64,000 bases of DNA from Leptospira abararensis (GCF_016918735.1 NZ_JAFFPR010000050.1:1-64000), one strand, 5' to 3'. Numbered from the stretch's first letter, positions 1-8,567 are shown. A program made the numbers and translations. The notes: generated from the sequence alone by a model not told the origin.

Positions 1-35
1 CATCCGAAAATATTATTTAAAAAATAGGTTTAAAT

Positions 36-329
36 ATGCAGACCACAAGATTATTATTTCTTTTCATTACAGTTTTTTCATTCACAAATTGTGATCGTGA
101 AATAGCAAATGTAACGGGAAAATGCGATCGAGAAAAGAAACAGTCCAACAATTGTTTGCTAACCACCGTTTTGGCTTGTGAAAGAACTCCTGAAGCGGAA
201 AGATATCGTAGATTAGGGATTAATATCTGTACAAACATTGATGGGTATGTATTTATGATACAAGCATTCTGTGATGTTCCCGAAGAATGCAAGCCTGCAC
301 CTAAAACTTCTAACTCGAGACGAGATTAA
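36..329 (+). CDS. Small Cys-rich putative lipoprotein
   Basis: The 97-residue product begins with a short basic and hydrophobic signal peptide ending in the lipobox-like FTNC. It is therefore probably an exported lipoprotein with acylated Cys19. The mature part is hydrophilic and unusually rich in cysteine, with seven further Cys that could form disulfides outside the cytoplasm. A weak TAGG lies upstream of the ATG. I recognise no domain. A bidirectional hairpin with A/T-rich flanks follows and separates it from the convergent dehydrogenase gene. The function is unknown. Spirochaete genomes carry many such small lipoproteins, so a real gene is likely. Confidence 0.6.
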   Translation: MQTTRLLFLFITVFSFTNCDREIANVTGKCDREKKQSNNCLLTTVLACERTPEAERYRRLGINICTNIDGYVFMIQAFCDVPEECKPAPKTSNSRRD

Positions 330-400
330 AAACGACATCCCTAAACATATGCTCCTACTACGAAAATAATTTAACTTAAACCGATTTTGTTTTAGTACAT

Positions 401-429
401 AAAAAAGCCCGGGGATTCCGAGCTTTTTC
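401..429. terminator. Bidirectional intrinsic terminator
   Basis: An 11-bp stem (AAAAAGCCCGG at 402-412 with CCGAGCTTTTT at 418-428, one mismatch) is closed by a 5-nt loop. It has A-run and T-run flanks on both sides, so it can end transcripts from both the small lipoprotein gene (+) and the dehydrogenase gene (-). Confidence 0.8.
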
Positions 430-488
430 ACTTTCTCCTTTGCCGTCAGGTTTACACCCTCCCGACAAAGTTTAGTTCTGGATTCTAA

Positions 489-2165
489 TTAAGAAGCGAG
501 TGCTTGGTCAAGTAGGTCCTTCGCAACCACACGAAGAGCCATCACTTCTTCCGCACCTTCAAAGATAGAGAATACGCGAGCATCCACAAAGTAACGTGAT
601 ACTGGATACTCTTCCGCATAACCCATACCACCGTGAATTTGCATTGCTTCTCGAGTGACCCACTCAGCAATTTTGGAAGCATACAATTTTACAAGTGTTG
701 CTTCCATTTGACCTTTGTGGTTATCGAGTAGAGTTGCTACATAGTTAGTGTACTGGCGAGTTGCTTGGACAATCATAGCCATCTTCGCAATTTTGAACTT
801 AGTTAGAGTGTAATCGTAAATTGGTTTTGCGAATACTTTACGTTCTTGAGAATAACGAAGTGCTGCTTCTAATGCTGCTTGCATCACACCATTGGCACGA
901 GCTGCTGTTTGGATCCGTCCACCAGCAAATCCTTCCATTTGGAAATAGAATCCTTTGCCACGTCCTGCATCTCCACCAAGAAGGTTTTCTTTAGGAACAA
1001 AGTAATCTTCAAAAGATACTTCGTAGGAGTGCATTCCTCGATAACCAATGGTTCCGATTGCTTTTCCTTGGATGGTTCCGCCGCCGTCTTGTTTGTAACT
1101 GAACTCATGTCCGTCAAACGAAGGTTTTTCAGCAAGTAGGATGGAAAGGCCTCTGTGTTTGAGACTTGGATCCGATTCTGTTCTACAAAGGATAAGAAGA
1201 AGGTTCGCATAACCTGCAAATGTACACCAAGTTTTTACACCGTTGATGACAAATCCGCCCTCTACTTCTTTTGCCGTAACAGAAACACCTGCAACGTCCG
1301 AACCGTAGTTAGGTTCTGTTACCATGATTCCTGCAAATTTTTCACCGGAAGCAAGTAGTGGTAACCATTTGTTTTTTTGTTCTTCGGTTCCCCCTTTGAG
1401 GAGAGCCTTGGACATAATTTCTGGTCTTGTGATGAGTGATCCCGCAGCACCGAGTGATCCACGTGAAAGTTCTTCAGTGACCACTAACATGGAAATGTTG
1501 TCTGGACGGTCATCTGGTTGGATTCCACCAAATTGTTCTGGAATACAAAGTCCGAAACAACCCATGTCTTTTAATCCATTGATGATTTCTTGTGGGATGA
1601 GGTCGTCATGTCTGTGGACATGTTCTGCATGAGGAACCACTACGTTTTCAGCAAAATCTTTGAAGATTCCACGGAAGTTTTCATGGTCTTCAGAAAGGCC
1701 ATAAGCACCGAAGTGTCCCAGGTCTACGATCTTATCCACGATCGCTTCATAGTTTTCCATTTTGGAAGCTGCTTCTACGAAAGTGTTGATCTCATCAGAA
1801 AAAAGTTTAGAGAATAGTTCTTGGTATGTGAGTTCATACTCCGCTGGGCGAGCTGCGAGTTCGGAACGAATGTTTGAAACAGTTTCCGCCGCAAAAGTAA
1901 GGGCCATTTTTTGTTCCATTTCGCCCGTTCCCTTGGAAGCATCCCAAGCATAAACGATAAAGTTCTCAGCAACACGTTGTTGAGCGGTCATCCAAGCCAA
2001 TTGGTAAAACACATGTTGCGTTTTGTCCATTTTGCTTACAGAAACTTTGCCGTTGTCGGAATTTTTCAGAGCGAGTCGTTTGGTTATATCATTGAGGAGG
2101 GCGGCTTGAGAACTTAGAGCCTTCTCCGCCTGGGATTTTTCGAGTTTCACTGCCGTTGCGGTCAT
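489..2165 (-). CDS. Acyl-CoA dehydrogenase, methylsuccinyl-CoA dehydrogenase (Mcd)-like
   Basis: The 558-residue flavoprotein has an extra N-terminal helical region of about 150 residues before the canonical dehydrogenase fold, where ordinary acyl-CoA dehydrogenases have about 380 residues in all. The core shows TEELSRG, the FAD/substrate stretch MVTEPNYGSDVAG, TWCTFAG, GYRGM, IQTAARA and the C-terminal MQIHGGMGY and IFEGAEEV. The Glu of the last motif sits at the usual position of the catalytic base. The long N-terminus, GYRGM and IFEGA are what I recall of (2S)-methylsuccinyl-CoA dehydrogenase of the ethylmalonyl-CoA pathway. That substrate is inference, and a generic long acyl-CoA dehydrogenase is the alternative. 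No other pathway gene lies next to it, and it is divergent from ruvC. Confidence 0.85.
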   Translation of the reverse strand: MTATAVKLEKSQAEKALSSQAALLNDITKRLALKNSDNGKVSVSKMDKTQHVFYQLAWMTAQQRVAENFIVYAWDASKGTGEMEQKMALTFAAETVSNIRSELAARPAEYELTYQELFSKLFSDEINTFVEAASKMENYEAIVDKIVDLGHFGAYGLSEDHENFRGIFKDFAENVVVPHAEHVHRHDDLIPQEIINGLKDMGCFGLCIPEQFGGIQPDDRPDNISMLVVTEELSRGSLGAAGSLITRPEIMSKALLKGGTEEQKNKWLPLLASGEKFAGIMVTEPNYGSDVAGVSVTAKEVEGGFVINGVKTWCTFAGYANLLLILCRTESDPSLKHRGLSILLAEKPSFDGHEFSYKQDGGGTIQGKAIGTIGYRGMHSYEVSFEDYFVPKENLLGGDAGRGKGFYFQMEGFAGGRIQTAARANGVMQAALEAALRYSQERKVFAKPIYDYTLTKFKIAKMAMIVQATRQYTNYVATLLDNHKGQMEATLVKLYASKIAEWVTREAMQIHGGMGYAEEYPVSRYFVDARVFSIFEGAEEVMALRVVAKDLLDQALAS

Positions 2166-2298
2166 GTGTTTAACGTTCCTGCGGGTGGTTTTCTTCCACT
2201 ATACGGAAGGAAAGTACCCTGTCATTTTCATTTTTAGACTAGGTTTTGGGTCAGGGAGGTCGAAACTGGGCAAAAGTACGGAGCTAGGAAAGAAATTA

Positions 2299-2775
2299 TT
2301 GAAAGTCATAGGAATTGATCCTGGGTCCCACCGCGTCGGATATGCCATTTTGTCCTTTCCTGAAGGCCTTCGTCGCAATCCAACGCTTTTAACTTACGGA
2401 ACGATTGAGGTGGCTCCGAAAACCCCTTCTCCTGACAATTTGCTCCAAATCCGATCGGAACTGATGGACATCCTCACCGAATTCCAACCGGATGCGGCGG
2501 CCGTAGAAGAATTGTTTTTTGTTCAAAATACCACGACAGGAATGAAGGTCGCGGAATCCCGCGGGGTCATCCTTCTTTCTCTGGGGGAAAAACAAATTCC
2601 CGCAGTATCTTTAACAGCTACCCAAATCAAAAAGGGAATCTCCACAAAAGGAAACGCTACCAAAAAAGAAGTTCGGGCAGCGATCCAAATGATATTAGGA
2701 TTTAAGGATCTCAAAGGCCACGATGACTCTTGGGATGCCATCGCTTGTGCCTTTGTGGGTCGGTCTTTAGTTTGA
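2299..2775 (+). CDS. ruvC: Holliday junction endodeoxyribonuclease RuvC
   Basis: RuvC cuts Holliday junctions within the RuvABC recombination-repair machinery. The 158-residue product begins KVIGIDPGSHRVGYA, followed by VEELFF and the C-terminal GHDDSWDAIA. These supply the acidic active site (Asp in IDPG, Glu in EELFF, the Asp pair in DDSWDA), and the length is normal for the family. The frame is open upstream, but the best start is TTG at 2299, because AGGAAAG (2286-2292) lies six bases before it and the protein then begins exactly at the conserved beta strand. No ruvA or ruvB is nearby. Its 3' end overlaps the convergent SDR gene by 9 bp. Confidence 0.95.
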   Translation: MKVIGIDPGSHRVGYAILSFPEGLRRNPTLLTYGTIEVAPKTPSPDNLLQIRSELMDILTEFQPDAAAVEELFFVQNTTTGMKVAESRGVILLSLGEKQIPAVSLTATQIKKGISTKGNATKKEVRAAIQMILGFKDLKGHDDSWDAIACAFVGRSLV

Positions 2776-3516
2776 TCCACTCCGAGCCTGGTTCATAGAC
2801 AAAAAGATTTCATCCTTCTTCTCTCGACTAGCATTGGCTGAGATTGTAGAAAAACCTGTTGTGATTTCCAGATCTCCCTTTTGTAATCCACTGATCACAG
2901 TATCCGCATATTCATCTAAGTTCAGTCCCGCCGTATGCGTGTTAGGGATTCCTAAATCTGTGTCCACCATAGGAGGAGAAACCTCAATGATTTTGATTGG
3001 TTCCTTACGAAATTGAAACCTAAGTGTCATTGTGAAAGAGTGTAACGCAGCCTTGGTGGCACTATACACAGGAGCATAAGCCAAAGGAATGTGGGACAAA
3101 CCAGAAGTGGTATTTAAAATCGCAGCATTCTCTCTCGCAAACAGGTGTTTAGCGAATAACGTAGAGAGGTGAATGGGAGCCCCTAAGTTGATATCGATTT
3201 CTTTTCCCATCTCCGACCAAGGTTCCACTTCATTTAATTTAGGATACCGTTGGATTCCTGCATTATTGAATAATACATTCAGCTCCGGATAATCCTTAGT
3301 TGTTTCCAAGAACAATCGTTCCCTTTCCTCGGGGCGAGAAACATCACAAAGATACGTTCCCCAATCAGGGTATGATTTCCGAATCTCCTCCAGTTTCTTT
3401 TCATTTGTTCCGCAAACTATTATTCGATTTCCGAGACCTGCGAGTCGCTTGGCCAAAGCCAGCCCAATCCCACTTGTTCCGCCCGTGATGAGTATTGTAT
3501 TTCCATTCCATAACAT
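2767..3516 (-). CDS. Short-chain dehydrogenase/reductase (DltE-like)
   Basis: This classical SDR of 249 residues is an NAD(P)-dependent oxidoreductase of unknown substrate. It shows the Rossmann glycine motif TGGTSGIGLA near the N-terminus, NNAG at about residue 85, the catalytic Ser region and YSATKAALHSF (Tyr-x3-Lys). I chose ATG at 3516 over the in-frame ATG at 3531. GGAAGG stands seven bases before 3516, whereas the earlier ATG has no ribosome binding site and would start inside the promoter. A strong promoter overlapped by a long palindrome lies just upstream, shared with a divergent TetR gene, so the regulator probably represses this gene. Confidence 0.9.
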   Translation of the reverse strand: MLWNGNTILITGGTSGIGLALAKRLAGLGNRIIVCGTNEKKLEEIRKSYPDWGTYLCDVSRPEERERLFLETTKDYPELNVLFNNAGIQRYPKLNEVEPWSEMGKEIDINLGAPIHLSTLFAKHLFARENAAILNTTSGLSHIPLAYAPVYSATKAALHSFTMTLRFQFRKEPIKIIEVSPPMVDTDLGIPNTHTAGLNLDEYADTVISGLQKGDLEITTGFSTISANASREKKDEIFLSMNQARSGSN

Positions 3517-3532
3517 CTGATTACCTTCCATA

Positions 3533-3570
3533 TTTGTAACTTACATTTATAATATTATGTAAGTTACAAA
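3533..3570. promoter_or_regulatory. Perfect 14-bp inverted repeat, probable TetR operator
   Basis: TTTGTAACTTACAT (3533-3546) and ATGTAAGTTACAAA (3557-3570) are exact reverse complements separated by ten AT bases. The palindrome covers the -10 element and spacer of the SDR promoter and lies between the SDR gene and the divergent TetR gene, the classic place for a TetR-family operator. Confidence 0.75.
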
Positions 3571-3577
3571 TTGTCAA
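3549..3577 (-). promoter_or_regulatory. Sigma70-type promoter of the SDR gene
   Basis: On the minus strand TTGACA (3577-3572) is followed after exactly 17 bp by TATTAT (3554-3549). This gives a start point near 3542 and a leader of about 25 nt before the preferred ATG at 3516. The -10 and spacer are inside the inverted repeat, so a bound repressor would block polymerase. Confidence 0.7.
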
Positions 3578-3658
3578 GTCCGTAAGTTTCAAAACTAACG
3601 TTTTTTTCATTTTGTAATTTCGAATTGACCGGGAAGGTTTAAATCCGAGAATTTCCCT

Positions 3659-4249
3659 ATGCCACGGACTGGTCTCACCCCTTCGGAAATTCAAGATAAA
3701 GCGGTAGAAATTGCCATCGACCAAATGCGAGCCAAAGGATTTGAAAAGGTTCGCCTGGTGGATGTGGCCAAAGAAATGAGAATCAGCCACGCGGCACTAT
3801 ACTCCCATTTTCAAGACAAAACGGCGCTCCTTGATGCGGTATCGGAACGTTGGCTTGTGAATCTGGACAAAAGGCAAGATTTGTTGGTTCTGGAAAAACG
3901 AGATCCTCTGCAGAAGATTCTCACTTGGTTTTTAAATTTACATCGAATGAAGTTGGAGAAAGTAAAAGTAGATCCCGAATTGTATAAAGCCTTTGATATT
4001 GCCGCATCAGAATCCAAACCGTTCATCCAAACTCATTTATCAAATATGCGCAAGCAGATGTCGACTCTTGTCACGGAAGCCATGGAACAAAAAAAGTTGA
4101 AAAAGAAAGATATAAAAATGGTCACAGAAATCCTGATTACCACCGGCACGGCTTTCACCCATCCAAAACTTGTGGCCCAATACTGCGAAGAGGATCGTGA
4201 ACCTTTGTTAGTGCAGACAATAGAAGCGGTATTGAAGGGATTGGCTTGA
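3659..4249 (+). CDS. TetR-family transcriptional regulator
   Basis: The 196-residue protein has an N-terminal helix-turn-helix region of TetR type (about residues 10-55: VEIAIDQMRAKGFEKVRLVDVAKEMRISHAALYSHFQDKTALL). A variable ligand-binding region follows with many charged residues. The gene is divergent from an SDR whose promoter is overlapped by a perfect palindrome, so local repression of that SDR is the simplest role. No strong Shine-Dalgarno sequence precedes the ATG, so the start is set by where the HTH homology begins. The ligand cannot be told from the sequence. Confidence 0.9.
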   Translation: MPRTGLTPSEIQDKAVEIAIDQMRAKGFEKVRLVDVAKEMRISHAALYSHFQDKTALLDAVSERWLVNLDKRQDLLVLEKRDPLQKILTWFLNLHRMKLEKVKVDPELYKAFDIAASESKPFIQTHLSNMRKQMSTLVTEAMEQKKLKKKDIKMVTEILITTGTAFTHPKLVAQYCEEDREPLLVQTIEAVLKGLA

Positions 4250-4390
4250 GGGGATTCGAGGAGCTGTTTTGGATGTTTGGTACTTGGACACATAGCTTGC
4301 AGATGAAAGTGAGTGAAAAAAAGACAATTTGCTGATTCTAAGCGTTTCGATGCTGTTATGCGAATGGAGGAAGTTGCCGCTTTAATTAAT

Positions 4391-4801
4391 TTATAATCTC
4401 TTTCTTTTAGAAACAGTAAATATCAAAAAGAGCATTAGATCTGGAGTTACAGAGTGTAATATAGAAATAATTTCAGGATAACTTAGAAAAGTTATAATTA
4501 AATGTATTGGTAAGCCGAAATAACAATAATATTTTAAAAGTTTGTACAAAGATTTGAGTTTTTTATGCTGATTGTAAATATTTTTGTATAGAAAATATGA
4601 AGGCAAAATTTGGAAAACAATGCAGAGAAATGAATATAGGAGATAATTAAAAATTATTGAGAATCCGCCCGCTGCGAATTCGGATACGCGAATTGAATTA
4701 GAGACGGAAAATATTCTATAAAGTAATGAAGCCAGTATAAATATTATAATAATTCTTACACGGATAATTTTTAGCAAGTGGGCATTAGAAATTTTCATCA
4801 A
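4391..4801 (-). CDS. Hypothetical AT-rich integral membrane protein
   Basis: The 136-residue product is very hydrophobic, with about four membrane segments: residues ~13-30, ~47-72, ~88-108 and ~113-129. Lysine-rich loops separate them and the tail is KRKRL. Base composition is clearly more AT-rich than in the neighbours, and the flanks (4250-4390 and 4802-4919) hold no other gene that I can support. I recognise no family. A recently acquired or fast-evolving orphan gene is the likeliest reading, and a remnant is possible. Confidence 0.45.
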   Translation of the reverse strand: MMKISNAHLLKIIRVRIIIIFILASLLYRIFSVSNSIRVSEFAAGGFSIIFNYLLYSFLCIVFQILPSYFLYKNIYNQHKKLKSLYKLLKYYCYFGLPIHLIITFLSYPEIISILHSVTPDLMLFLIFTVSKRKRL

Positions 4802-4919
4802 GTAGATAGAATGTTATTATATATTAACCTTATATTTTAATCAGAAACTTAAAGATAAATTTTAAAGTTCCTATTGTAATTTCTTTTTACATTCAAAATA
4901 GTTGAAATCGATTTTCTTC

Positions 4920-5450
4920 TTACTTTTTTTCTCCTACCAAAAACCTTGCCGTATTCACATTTCGGATCGTCATGGACTTATATAATTTATGGCTAATGAT
5001 TTTGGCTAGTTGGCTTTTGTTCACATTTTCTTTTTTAATATTCCAAAAGATGGCACCTTTGACATAACGAACATCGACAAAATCTTTTTTGAAAGGTAGT
5101 TCCTCAATGGTATTTTTTGAATCTATATCGGGAAACAAATAGGCGATATCCGTTCTTTGCGTTGGATCGTTTTGCCAATCTTTTGGGATAGCATCTGCAA
5201 TTTTTTTCATTTCTTTTTCAGTCTTAACGAGTGTAGGAATTTCAAAATCGAAATTTTTTTCTAAACCGGTTGTTATTACTAAGTGAACCGTTTTTGGATC
5301 TTGGTTTGATTCAAAAATAACATTCCCTGAATTGATATAAGTGGAAACCTCAGTAAACCCTAAGGACTCAAAAAGAACCTTTAGTTTTTTCATCTCCACT
5401 TTTCGGTTTCCTCCTACATTGATTCCTCTAAACAATGCGATGTATTTCAT
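4920..5450 (-). CDS. DUF1697 family protein
   Basis: The product starts [14 protein letters not shown] and continues with [13 protein letters not shown] and YINSGNV, the characteristic N-terminus of the DUF1697 family (small proteins of about 180 residues with no known biochemical role). At 176 residues it is complete. An upstream in-frame extension to 5549 would overlap the paraoxonase-like gene and lacks conserved sequence, so I set the start at the ATG at 5450. A weak AGGA lies eleven bases upstream of it. It is codirectional with, and just downstream of, the paraoxonase-like gene. Confidence 0.8.
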   Translation of the reverse strand: MKYIALFRGINVGGNRKVEMKKLKVLFESLGFTEVSTYINSGNVIFESNQDPKTVHLVITTGLEKNFDFEIPTLVKTEKEMKKIADAIPKDWQNDPTQRTDIAYLFPDIDSKNTIEELPFKKDFVDVRYVKGAIFWNIKKENVNKSQLAKIISHKLYKSMTIRNVNTARFLVGEKK

Positions 5451-5533
5451 TTTGAGTTTTATCCTAAATTTGCGATCCATCAGATGGCTTCTTTCGAAAC
5501 CAACTGATCCATAAACGCTAAAAGATCGTTTCC

Positions 5534-6574
5534 TTAAGGCCTTGGGCAAACCAAAAGAAAATCTTCAAACACTTGGGAAATCAAAAGTTTGTTTTTAAAA
5601 ACAAGGCCAGTGCTTCCTGCAGAAATTTCCGCACCTTCATTGGCGTAGACTTCTGTTACTTCTTTATTTGCAGGATTGATTTTGAAAACGCGAGTGGGTG
5701 CTAAATTGGTTCGGTTCATGACATGACGAATGAATTTATAAGTAGAATCATGGGCCGCAAGCCAAAGCATTCCCTTCTCATCTTCCATAATGTTGTCAGG
5801 TCCCGCACCAATGGCAATGGATTCCAAATACTTTAAATTAATCTTTCCCGCAGTGCGATCCACTTGGTAGACGCGGATGGCTTTTTCTGCAAACACAGAT
5901 CGATACAATACTTCCTCGTTTCCTTTTTTACGAACATAAATTCCATTTCCGAGGAGGACGGGAACTTCCAATGCTTGGAAAGATTTTCCATCATAATAGG
6001 CAATGTCAGCCCTGGCACTGCGAATGATCATATCCCAATACTTACGAAAAGCGTTACTGGTTCCATTGTCATTCGATGCAAAAATTTCACCAGAATCATT
6101 CATAAAGATATCGTTCGGACTTGTGAGAGTAGGATCACTCAAAGTTTTTGTATGGGACCATTTGCCCGCTTTTGTACGTTCAAAGATTTCGATGGTATGT
6201 GGATTTTCATCCACTAATGTATGTGAGATGACAGCTAAAGTATCCACTCCTTTCACTTTCGCATAACTGATACCATGCGGACGAAAGTTTTCAGGATAAT
6301 TGGTTTCTATTTTTTTGGATTCTAATTTCTGATTGGTATCTTGGAGCGAAACTTCGAATAAAGCTCCAATATCTTTCAGACCATTGCGGCGTTCATGAGA
6401 AGACACAATGACAGTAGAAGTTTCTCGAATGAGATCTAGATCTTCCGGGCCGGGAGTTCCTGAAATTCGTTCACAGCCAGCGATCGGCTTTTCCTGGATT
6501 CGGCCACCGCAATCCAAAATTAGGAAAACGAGGGTGGAAATGGAAAGGAGAGTCCATAAGGTTTTTACGCGCAT
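5534..6574 (-). CDS. Paraoxonase/arylesterase-like beta-propeller lipoprotein
   Basis: The protein begins [10 protein letters not shown] and has a hydrophobic stretch ending in the lipobox LILDC, so it is probably a lipoprotein. The 325-residue mature part carries GPEDLDL, FRPHGIS, SPNDIF, LGNGIY and AGPDNIM at the spacing of the six-bladed paraoxonase/SMP-30/strictosidine-synthase-type propeller. There the Glu/Asn/Asp residues of GPED, PND, GNG and PDN bind the catalytic calcium, so it may be a lactonase or arylesterase. An in-frame extension to 6643 exists, but the signal peptide argues for the ATG at 6574. It is followed by the DUF1697 gene on the same strand. Confidence 0.8.
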   Translation of the reverse strand: MRVKTLWTLLSISTLVFLILDCGGRIQEKPIAGCERISGTPGPEDLDLIRETSTVIVSSHERRNGLKDIGALFEVSLQDTNQKLESKKIETNYPENFRPHGISYAKVKGVDTLAVISHTLVDENPHTIEIFERTKAGKWSHTKTLSDPTLTSPNDIFMNDSGEIFASNDNGTSNAFRKYWDMIIRSARADIAYYDGKSFQALEVPVLLGNGIYVRKKGNEEVLYRSVFAEKAIRVYQVDRTAGKINLKYLESIAIGAGPDNIMEDEKGMLWLAAHDSTYKFIRHVMNRTNLAPTRVFKINPANKEVTEVYANEGAEISAGSTGLVFKNKLLISQVFEDFLLVCPRP

Positions 6575-6672
6575 CCGACCATTTTGGTTCAGGAATTCAG
6601 ATTCCTCCAGAAAAATCTTTCTGGACATTATTGTGCACTGCAAAATAATGGAAGCATAAGGAGTAACATCCG

Positions 6673-6963
6673 ATGAGCAATGTGGAAAACAAGCTTCAAG
6701 ATATCGTAAATGCTGGAATTGGTGCCGTAAAGACTTCCAAAGAAGTTTGGGAGAAACTTGTCGTGGACCTAAACGAGAAAAAAAGCAAATTCGAAACCAA
6801 CTTTCAAAAGTTAAAGGAACAAGGCGAAAGCGACACCAGTGACAATGCCTTAAAAGTAAAAATGGGTATTGCTTGGGGAATCGTTCGTTTTGACGAGCTC
6901 AAAGACAACGTAGTTAAGTATTTAGACAAAGTCAAAGAAGGAAACGAAACAAAACCTTCTTAA
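6673..6963 (+). CDS. Phasin-like small coiled-coil protein
   Basis: The 96-residue cytoplasmic protein is mostly helical and charged (Lys/Glu-rich). Its pattern, LQDIVNAGIGAVKTSKEVWEKLV followed by a long amphipathic helix, resembles the short phasin-like proteins linked to polyhydroxyalkanoate granules. GGAGTA at 6659 gives a good ribosome site before the ATG. A terminator follows at once, so it is probably monocistronic. No polyhydroxyalkanoate synthase is in the window, so granule binding is inference, and a general coiled-coil protein is the alternative. Confidence 0.7.
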   Translation: MSNVENKLQDIVNAGIGAVKTSKEVWEKLVVDLNEKKSKFETNFQKLKEQGESDTSDNALKVKMGIAWGIVRFDELKDNVVKYLDKVKEGNETKPS

Positions 6964-6998
6964 GTTTTATTTTGTATATCACCATCCTGAATTTTCTT

Positions 6999-7036
6999 CC
7001 GGCAGGTTTTGTTCGCAAGGCCTGCTGGGTTTTTTA
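6999..7036 (+). terminator. Intrinsic terminator after the phasin-like gene
   Basis: CCGGCAGG (6999-7006) pairs with CCTGCTGG (7021-7028), one mismatch, and is followed by GTTTTTT. It stands between the phasin-like gene and the convergent tRNA-Pro. Confidence 0.7.
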
Positions 7037-7045
7037 ATCTGAACT

Positions 7046-7117
7046 TCGGAGTGACCGGATTTGAACCGGCGACCCCTTGCCCCCCAGACAAGTGCGCTAC
7101 CGCTGCGCTACACCCCG
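7046..7117 (-). tRNA. tRNA-Pro (anticodon GGG)
   Basis: Read on the minus strand, the 7-bp acceptor stem CGGGGTG/CACTCCG (one G-U), the D arm GCGC-AGCGGTA-GCGC, the anticodon loop CTGGGGG and the T arm with loop TTCAAAT fold as a complete cloverleaf. The anticodon is GGG. The discriminator base is A and no CCA is encoded, so CCA must be added by nucleotidyltransferase. Confidence 0.95.
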
Positions 7118-7177
7118 TGTTCTGAAATCCAAAAACCTTACGATCCAAAACGGGTCAAGCCCCTTACTAATAAGAAT

Positions 7178-7666
7178 TCAAATGCCGAGATTGTCTGGAG
7201 AAATTGCCCAGATGATTTGCCCATGTGCGAATTTCTCCCGAGCCACGTTGATGGCGATAGTAGAACCGGGTTGGAAAATTAAGTTTTCGGCTACCGTTGC
7301 ATTTCCAAGGAGCCTTGCTGCAAAGTAGGTAATGTCTGGATTGTGACCAACTAACAATACTGTATCGGAATTGGAAAAATTTACTAAACAAGAGATGATA
7401 TCGGAACAACCTTTTCCGGCAGCCAGATCATCAGATGCCAACATTTCTCCCCCATACTTTAATTCTTCAGAAAGGATTTCGGCGGTGTGTTTAGTTCTAA
7501 GATAAGGACTATAATAAACTTGTTTGACTGCTAATGCAGAGTTTTTTATGAATCTTCCGATTTTATGAATATCACTGACGCCTTTGTCTGTTAGTTCCCG
7601 CTGGGTATCGGAAATGGTAGGAGTTGCATTTTCAGCCTCACCGTGACGAACTAAAATGATCTTCAT
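7178..7666 (-). CDS. sixA: SixA-like phosphohistidine phosphatase
   Basis: The 162-residue protein of the histidine phosphatase superfamily starts MKIILVRHGEAEN, the RHG motif whose His is phosphorylated in catalysis, and has LLVGHNPD with the second catalytic His. It is short, like E. coli SixA, which removes phosphate from histidine on phosphotransfer domains. The start at 7666 is chosen because AGGAGA precedes it by four bases. The upstream in-frame extension has no support. It is divergent from rppH. Its target here is unknown. Confidence 0.8.
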   Translation of the reverse strand: MKIILVRHGEAENATPTISDTQRELTDKGVSDIHKIGRFIKNSALAVKQVYYSPYLRTKHTAEILSEELKYGGEMLASDDLAAGKGCSDIISCLVNFSNSDTVLLVGHNPDITYFAARLLGNATVAENLIFQPGSTIAINVAREKFAHGQIIWAISPDNLGI

Positions 7667-7765
7667 AGTCTCTCCTAATCCCAAGATTGGAACCACGGAC
7701 TTACGGAGAAACAAAAAATTAAGGAATTTCTTGCGAAAAAGAATGATAGAGGTATTCTAAGGATT

Positions 7766-8257
7766 ATGACAGACAAACCCTACCGCAAAAACGTAGGCAT
7801 GGTGGTTTTTAATTCTTTAGGAAAAGTAATCGTTGGGGAACGAGTACAATTCCCAGGTTCTTGGCAGTTCCCTCAAGGTGGCATTGATGAAGACGAAGAT
7901 TATTTGGATGCCGCTAAACGAGAATTATATGAGGAACTTGGTATCAAAAAAGCAACTTATGTAACGGAATATCCTGATTGGATTCCCTACGACTTTCCCA
8001 ATTCCCTTGGCCTAAACGCTCACTTACAAAAATTTCGTGGCCAACTACAAAGATGGATCCTTTTCTATTGGGATGGGACTTTGGAAGAATGTGATTTGGT
8101 CCATCACGAACAAGAGTTTTTGACCATCCAATTTATGGAAATTGAAGATACCATCGAGGCGGTTGTGGAATTCAAACGAGATGTTTATAAAAAGTTTGTT
8201 CCTATTTTTAAATCGGCCATCCAAAATTACATTGCCGAGAAATCAAAATCCAAGTAA
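7766..8257 (+). CDS. rppH: RNA pyrophosphohydrolase (Nudix)
   Basis: The 163-residue protein matches RppH, which removes pyrophosphate from the 5' triphosphate end of RNA to start decay. It opens YRKNVGMVVFN, then WQFPQGGIDEDEDYLDAAKR and ELYEELGIK, which together form the Nudix box (G-x5-E-x7-REUxEExGU) that binds the metal. The later GQLQRWILFYWDG is also RppH-like. AAGGAT precedes the ATG. It is first in a tight + strand run with acyP and the aldo/keto reductase. Confidence 0.9.
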   Translation: MTDKPYRKNVGMVVFNSLGKVIVGERVQFPGSWQFPQGGIDEDEDYLDAAKRELYEELGIKKATYVTEYPDWIPYDFPNSLGLNAHLQKFRGQLQRWILFYWDGTLEECDLVHHEQEFLTIQFMEIEDTIEAVVEFKRDVYKKFVPIFKSAIQNYIAEKSKSK

Positions 8258-8278
8258 GTTCTAGAAAGGAGACAATCT

Positions 8279-8566
8279 TTGGCAAAATCAGAAGAAGCAA
8301 GAGCGCGAATTGTAATACGGGGAATGGTACAAGGGGTTGGATTTCGTTATTACATCCTGCAAAAAGCCCAAGAGATGAGACTCAAAGGTTATACACAGAA
8401 CTTACCCAATGGGGAAGTAGAAGCCGTTGTAGAAGGAGACAAACTTTTTATCGAAGATTTGTACAGAGCTATGCAACGTGGACCGACCAAAGCAAAGGTA
8501 AAAGATCATGTCATCGAATGGAGTGATCCCAAAAACCAATTCCGAACATTTTTAATTAAAAAATAA
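8279..8566 (+). CDS. acyP: Acylphosphatase
   Basis: Acylphosphatase hydrolyses carboxyl-phosphate bonds such as acetyl phosphate. The 95-residue product has the family signature [11 protein letters not shown], with the phosphate-binding loop and catalytic Arg, and [17 protein letters not shown] with the catalytic Asn. The start is TTG at 8279, supported by AAAGGAGA ending seven bases upstream. It lies 21 bp after rppH and one base before the aldo/keto reductase gene, so the three are probably cotranscribed. Confidence 0.92.
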   Translation: MAKSEEARARIVIRGMVQGVGFRYYILQKAQEMRLKGYTQNLPNGEVEAVVEGDKLFIEDLYRAMQRGPTKAKVKDHVIEWSDPKNQFRTFLIKK

Positions 8567-8567
8567 C

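Noticed and set aside
884..1219. Open frames inside the Mcd-like dehydrogenase on both strands
   Set aside because: They overlap a strongly conserved gene, have no ribosome sites and no domain motifs.
2164..2298. In-frame upstream extension of ruvC
   Set aside because: The extension has no family similarity, while TTG at 2299 has a good Shine-Dalgarno and starts at the conserved strand.
5451..5549. N-terminal extension of the DUF1697 gene
   Set aside because: It would overlap the paraoxonase-like gene, and the family N-terminus is at 5450.
7061..7328. Two plus-strand open frames across tRNA-Pro and sixA
   Set aside because: They lie over a tRNA gene and in antisense to sixA, with no signals of their own.
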